NCBI GenBank assembly: GCA_024644775.1
Contig: JAHEHB010000318.1
Coordinates: 1 to 6,448 of the forward strand
DNA from: Deltaproteobacteria bacterium
GTDB lineage: Bacteria; Desulfobacterota; Desulfobacteria; Desulfobacterales; SURF-15
DNA length: 6,448 nucleotides
Direction: 5' to 3'
Below are positions 5,385 through 6,448 of this stretch, piece by piece (within the stretch, counting starts at the first letter, position 1; each line of letters starts with the position of its first letter). A program made the translations under genes and the position numbers. Below the pieces are notes generated by a model that was not told the DNA's origin, made no database searches, and saw nothing but the letters and a program-made list of their open reading frames with translations.

Positions 5385-6344
5385 ATGCCACAATCGATAC
5401 ATGTTAAACGCCGGCATGAGGGTTTAAATAATGACCTCAAAACCTTACGCACGCGCGTTGCGAGGTTGGAAGAAGAAAAACACCTTCAGGCAGCCATTGA
5501 AAAAGAGAAAACAACCATCGAACATTCTCTTCATGAAAGAGTAAAGGAGCTTAACTGTCTATACGGTTTGGCGGAATTAATGGAACGGTATGGCAGCTCC
5601 ATCAATCAAATCCTGCAGGGCTTGACTGATTTGATTCCGATTTCGTGGCAGTATCCTGAAATTACATGTACGAGAATATTATTTGAGGGAACCGAATACA
5701 AATCTTCAGCATTTAAAACCACACAATGGAGACAAGTTGCGGATATAAGGGTTTTGAAGAAAAAAGTTGGGGTGATAGAGGTTTATTATTTAAGGAAAAT
5801 GCCAAGCCTTGATGAGGGGCCATTTTCAAAAGAGGAGAGATTGCTGATAAACTCTTTGGCGTGGCGACTCGGGAAATTTGTCGAACGTATTCAAGCTGAA
5901 AAGCAGCTTGAAGTTGAACGTGTTGCTTTGAAAAATATGAATATTGCACTGCGAGAAGTATTGATAAAGGTTCAGGATGAAAAAAAAGAAATCGGTGAAG
6001 CGATCCAAGCAAACGTGGATAAAATTATATTGCCCGTCCTTCATGCGCTGGAGACGGAAGTTACATCGGAATTGAAGAAATATGTGGCTTTATTGAAGGG
6101 AAACCTAGAAGAGATCGTTTCGCCTTTTACCAGCAGGCTCACGAAAGAATTTACGAGTCTTACTCCCGCTGAAATTCAAATATGCAATATGATAAAGAAC
6201 GGCCTCACAACAAAAGAAATTGCACAGTTGCGTTATATATCGATTGCCACTGTGAGCAGGCATCGCGAGCACATCAGAAAAAAACTCAACATCGCCAACA
6301 AAAAAATAAACCTGGTTACCTATTTAAACACAAATATGGTGTAA
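5385..6344 (+). CDS. LuxR-type transcriptional regulator with coiled-coil and GAF-like sensory region
   Basis: A 319-residue cytoplasmic DNA-binding regulator. Residues 15-55 are a charged heptad-rich helix likely to dimerise. Residues 50-172 (from HERVKELNCLYGLAELMERYG to RLGKFVERIQAEKQLE) resemble a GAF-like sensory region that I know from sensor histidine kinases of Desulfobacterota, with the typical LIPISWQYPEITCTRI and EGPFSKEERLLINSLAWRLG blocks. A second helix (168-205) and a helical linker (206-255) lead to a LuxR/GerE helix-turn-helix at 258-316: LTPAEIQICNMIKNGLTTKEIAQ, then the recognition helix in SIATVSRHREHIRKKL, then NKKINLVTYL. It has no receiver domain with a phospho-acceptor, no kinase and no PAS domain, so it probably senses a ligand or partner directly. 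ATG 5385 is the first usable in-frame start, 27 bases after an in-frame stop; its ribosome site (GAGA, 5 bases away) is weak. The divergent DUF1638 gene is the obvious candidate target. The signal is unknown. Confidence 0.9.
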   Translation: MPQSIHVKRRHEGLNNDLKTLRTRVARLEEEKHLQAAIEKEKTTIEHSLHERVKELNCLYGLAELMERYGSSINQILQGLTDLIPISWQYPEITCTRILFEGTEYKSSAFKTTQWRQVADIRVLKKKVGVIEVYYLRKMPSLDEGPFSKEERLLINSLAWRLGKFVERIQAEKQLEVERVALKNMNIALREVLIKVQDEKKEIGEAIQANVDKIILPVLHALETEVTSELKKYVALLKGNLEEIVSPFTSRLTKEFTSLTPAEIQICNMIKNGLTTKEIAQLRYISIATVSRHREHIRKKLNIANKKINLVTYLNTNMV

Positions 6345-6380
6345 GAGACCGAACTTTCGCCAAGTAGGGCAATAACCGCA

Positions 6381-6448
6381 TCAATTGAAGTACTCGATCT
6401 TCATTTCAACGGTCAAACCATCACTCTCCAATAACCGCTTTGTCAAAG
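6381..6448 (-). CDS. Possible C-terminal end of a convergent minus-strand gene (partial)
   Basis: On the minus strand one frame is open from the right window edge for 21 codons, reading LTKRLLESDGLTVEMKIEYFN, and ends at TGA (6383-6381). The composition looks protein-like, and it would end convergently 36 bases after the regulator's stop codon, leaving no room for anything else. A stretch this short can be open by chance and I do not recognise the family. The alternative is plain non-coding DNA. Confidence 0.35.
   Translation of the reverse strand, partial: LTKRLLESDGLTVEMKIEYFN

Noticed and set aside
6370..6438. Direct repeat CAATAACCGC at 6370-6379 and 6429-6438
   Set aside because: There are only two 10-base copies with no extended similarity and no integrase, tRNA or IS ends nearby, and the second lies inside a possible coding frame. 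Probably chance.

Overview
The window reads like chromosomal DNA of a Desulfobacterota (former deltaproteobacterial, sulfate-reducer-like, probably Desulfobacterales) bacterium. This is inferred from remembered family resemblance and not from a search. The clues are a LuxR-type regulator whose sensor region resembles one common in sensor kinases of that group, a DUF1638 protein with the LGYGLCGN and PRAHDC motifs, a DUF6599-like exported protein, and a purine-octamer palindrome of the sort scattered through such genomes. Base composition is moderate and shows no abrupt shift. I see no transposase, integrase, tRNA, rRNA or CRISPR array.

Left part (1-3090, plus strand): first comes the C-terminal half of a major facilitator superfamily (MFS) transporter with a HEAT-like cytoplasmic tail. 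Its reading frame is open at the left edge, so the gene begins outside the window. It is followed 61 bases later by a secreted peptidoglycan amidase of the AmpD/PGRP (Amidase_2) fold. The amidase carries three degenerate copies of a LysM-like module of about 55 residues. These two genes may be co-transcribed.

Middle (3176-5000, minus strand): a small exported DUF6599-like protein with a TTG start lies downstream of a cytoplasmic DUF1638 protein with a GTG start. Between them is an imperfect 30/30-base palindrome built from purine-rich octamers, which begins inside the stop codon of the upstream gene.

Right part (5001-6448): a 384-base divergent intergenic region separates the DUF1638 gene from a plus-strand regulator gene. 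It holds a good sigma-70-like promoter, an 11-base-phased direct repeat over the start-site region, an AT-rich dyad, and a long GC-rich inverted repeat followed by a T-run. The regulator has coiled coils, a GAF-like sensory region and a C-terminal LuxR helix-turn-helix. The last 68 bases may hold the end of a convergent minus-strand gene.

Working together: the only pairing the sequence suggests is regulator plus divergently transcribed DUF1638 gene, a common layout for a regulator and its target. In other genomes DUF1638 proteins are often near corrinoid methyltransferase genes (established association, no known reaction), but no such gene is visible here. The amidase and transporter point to cell-wall turnover or uptake, but the transporter substrate cannot be read. 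I do not see a demonstrably new multi-gene system. The most unusual items are the amidase's missing canonical metal ligand and repeat tail, the MFS-HEAT fusion, the octamer palindrome and the structured divergent leader.
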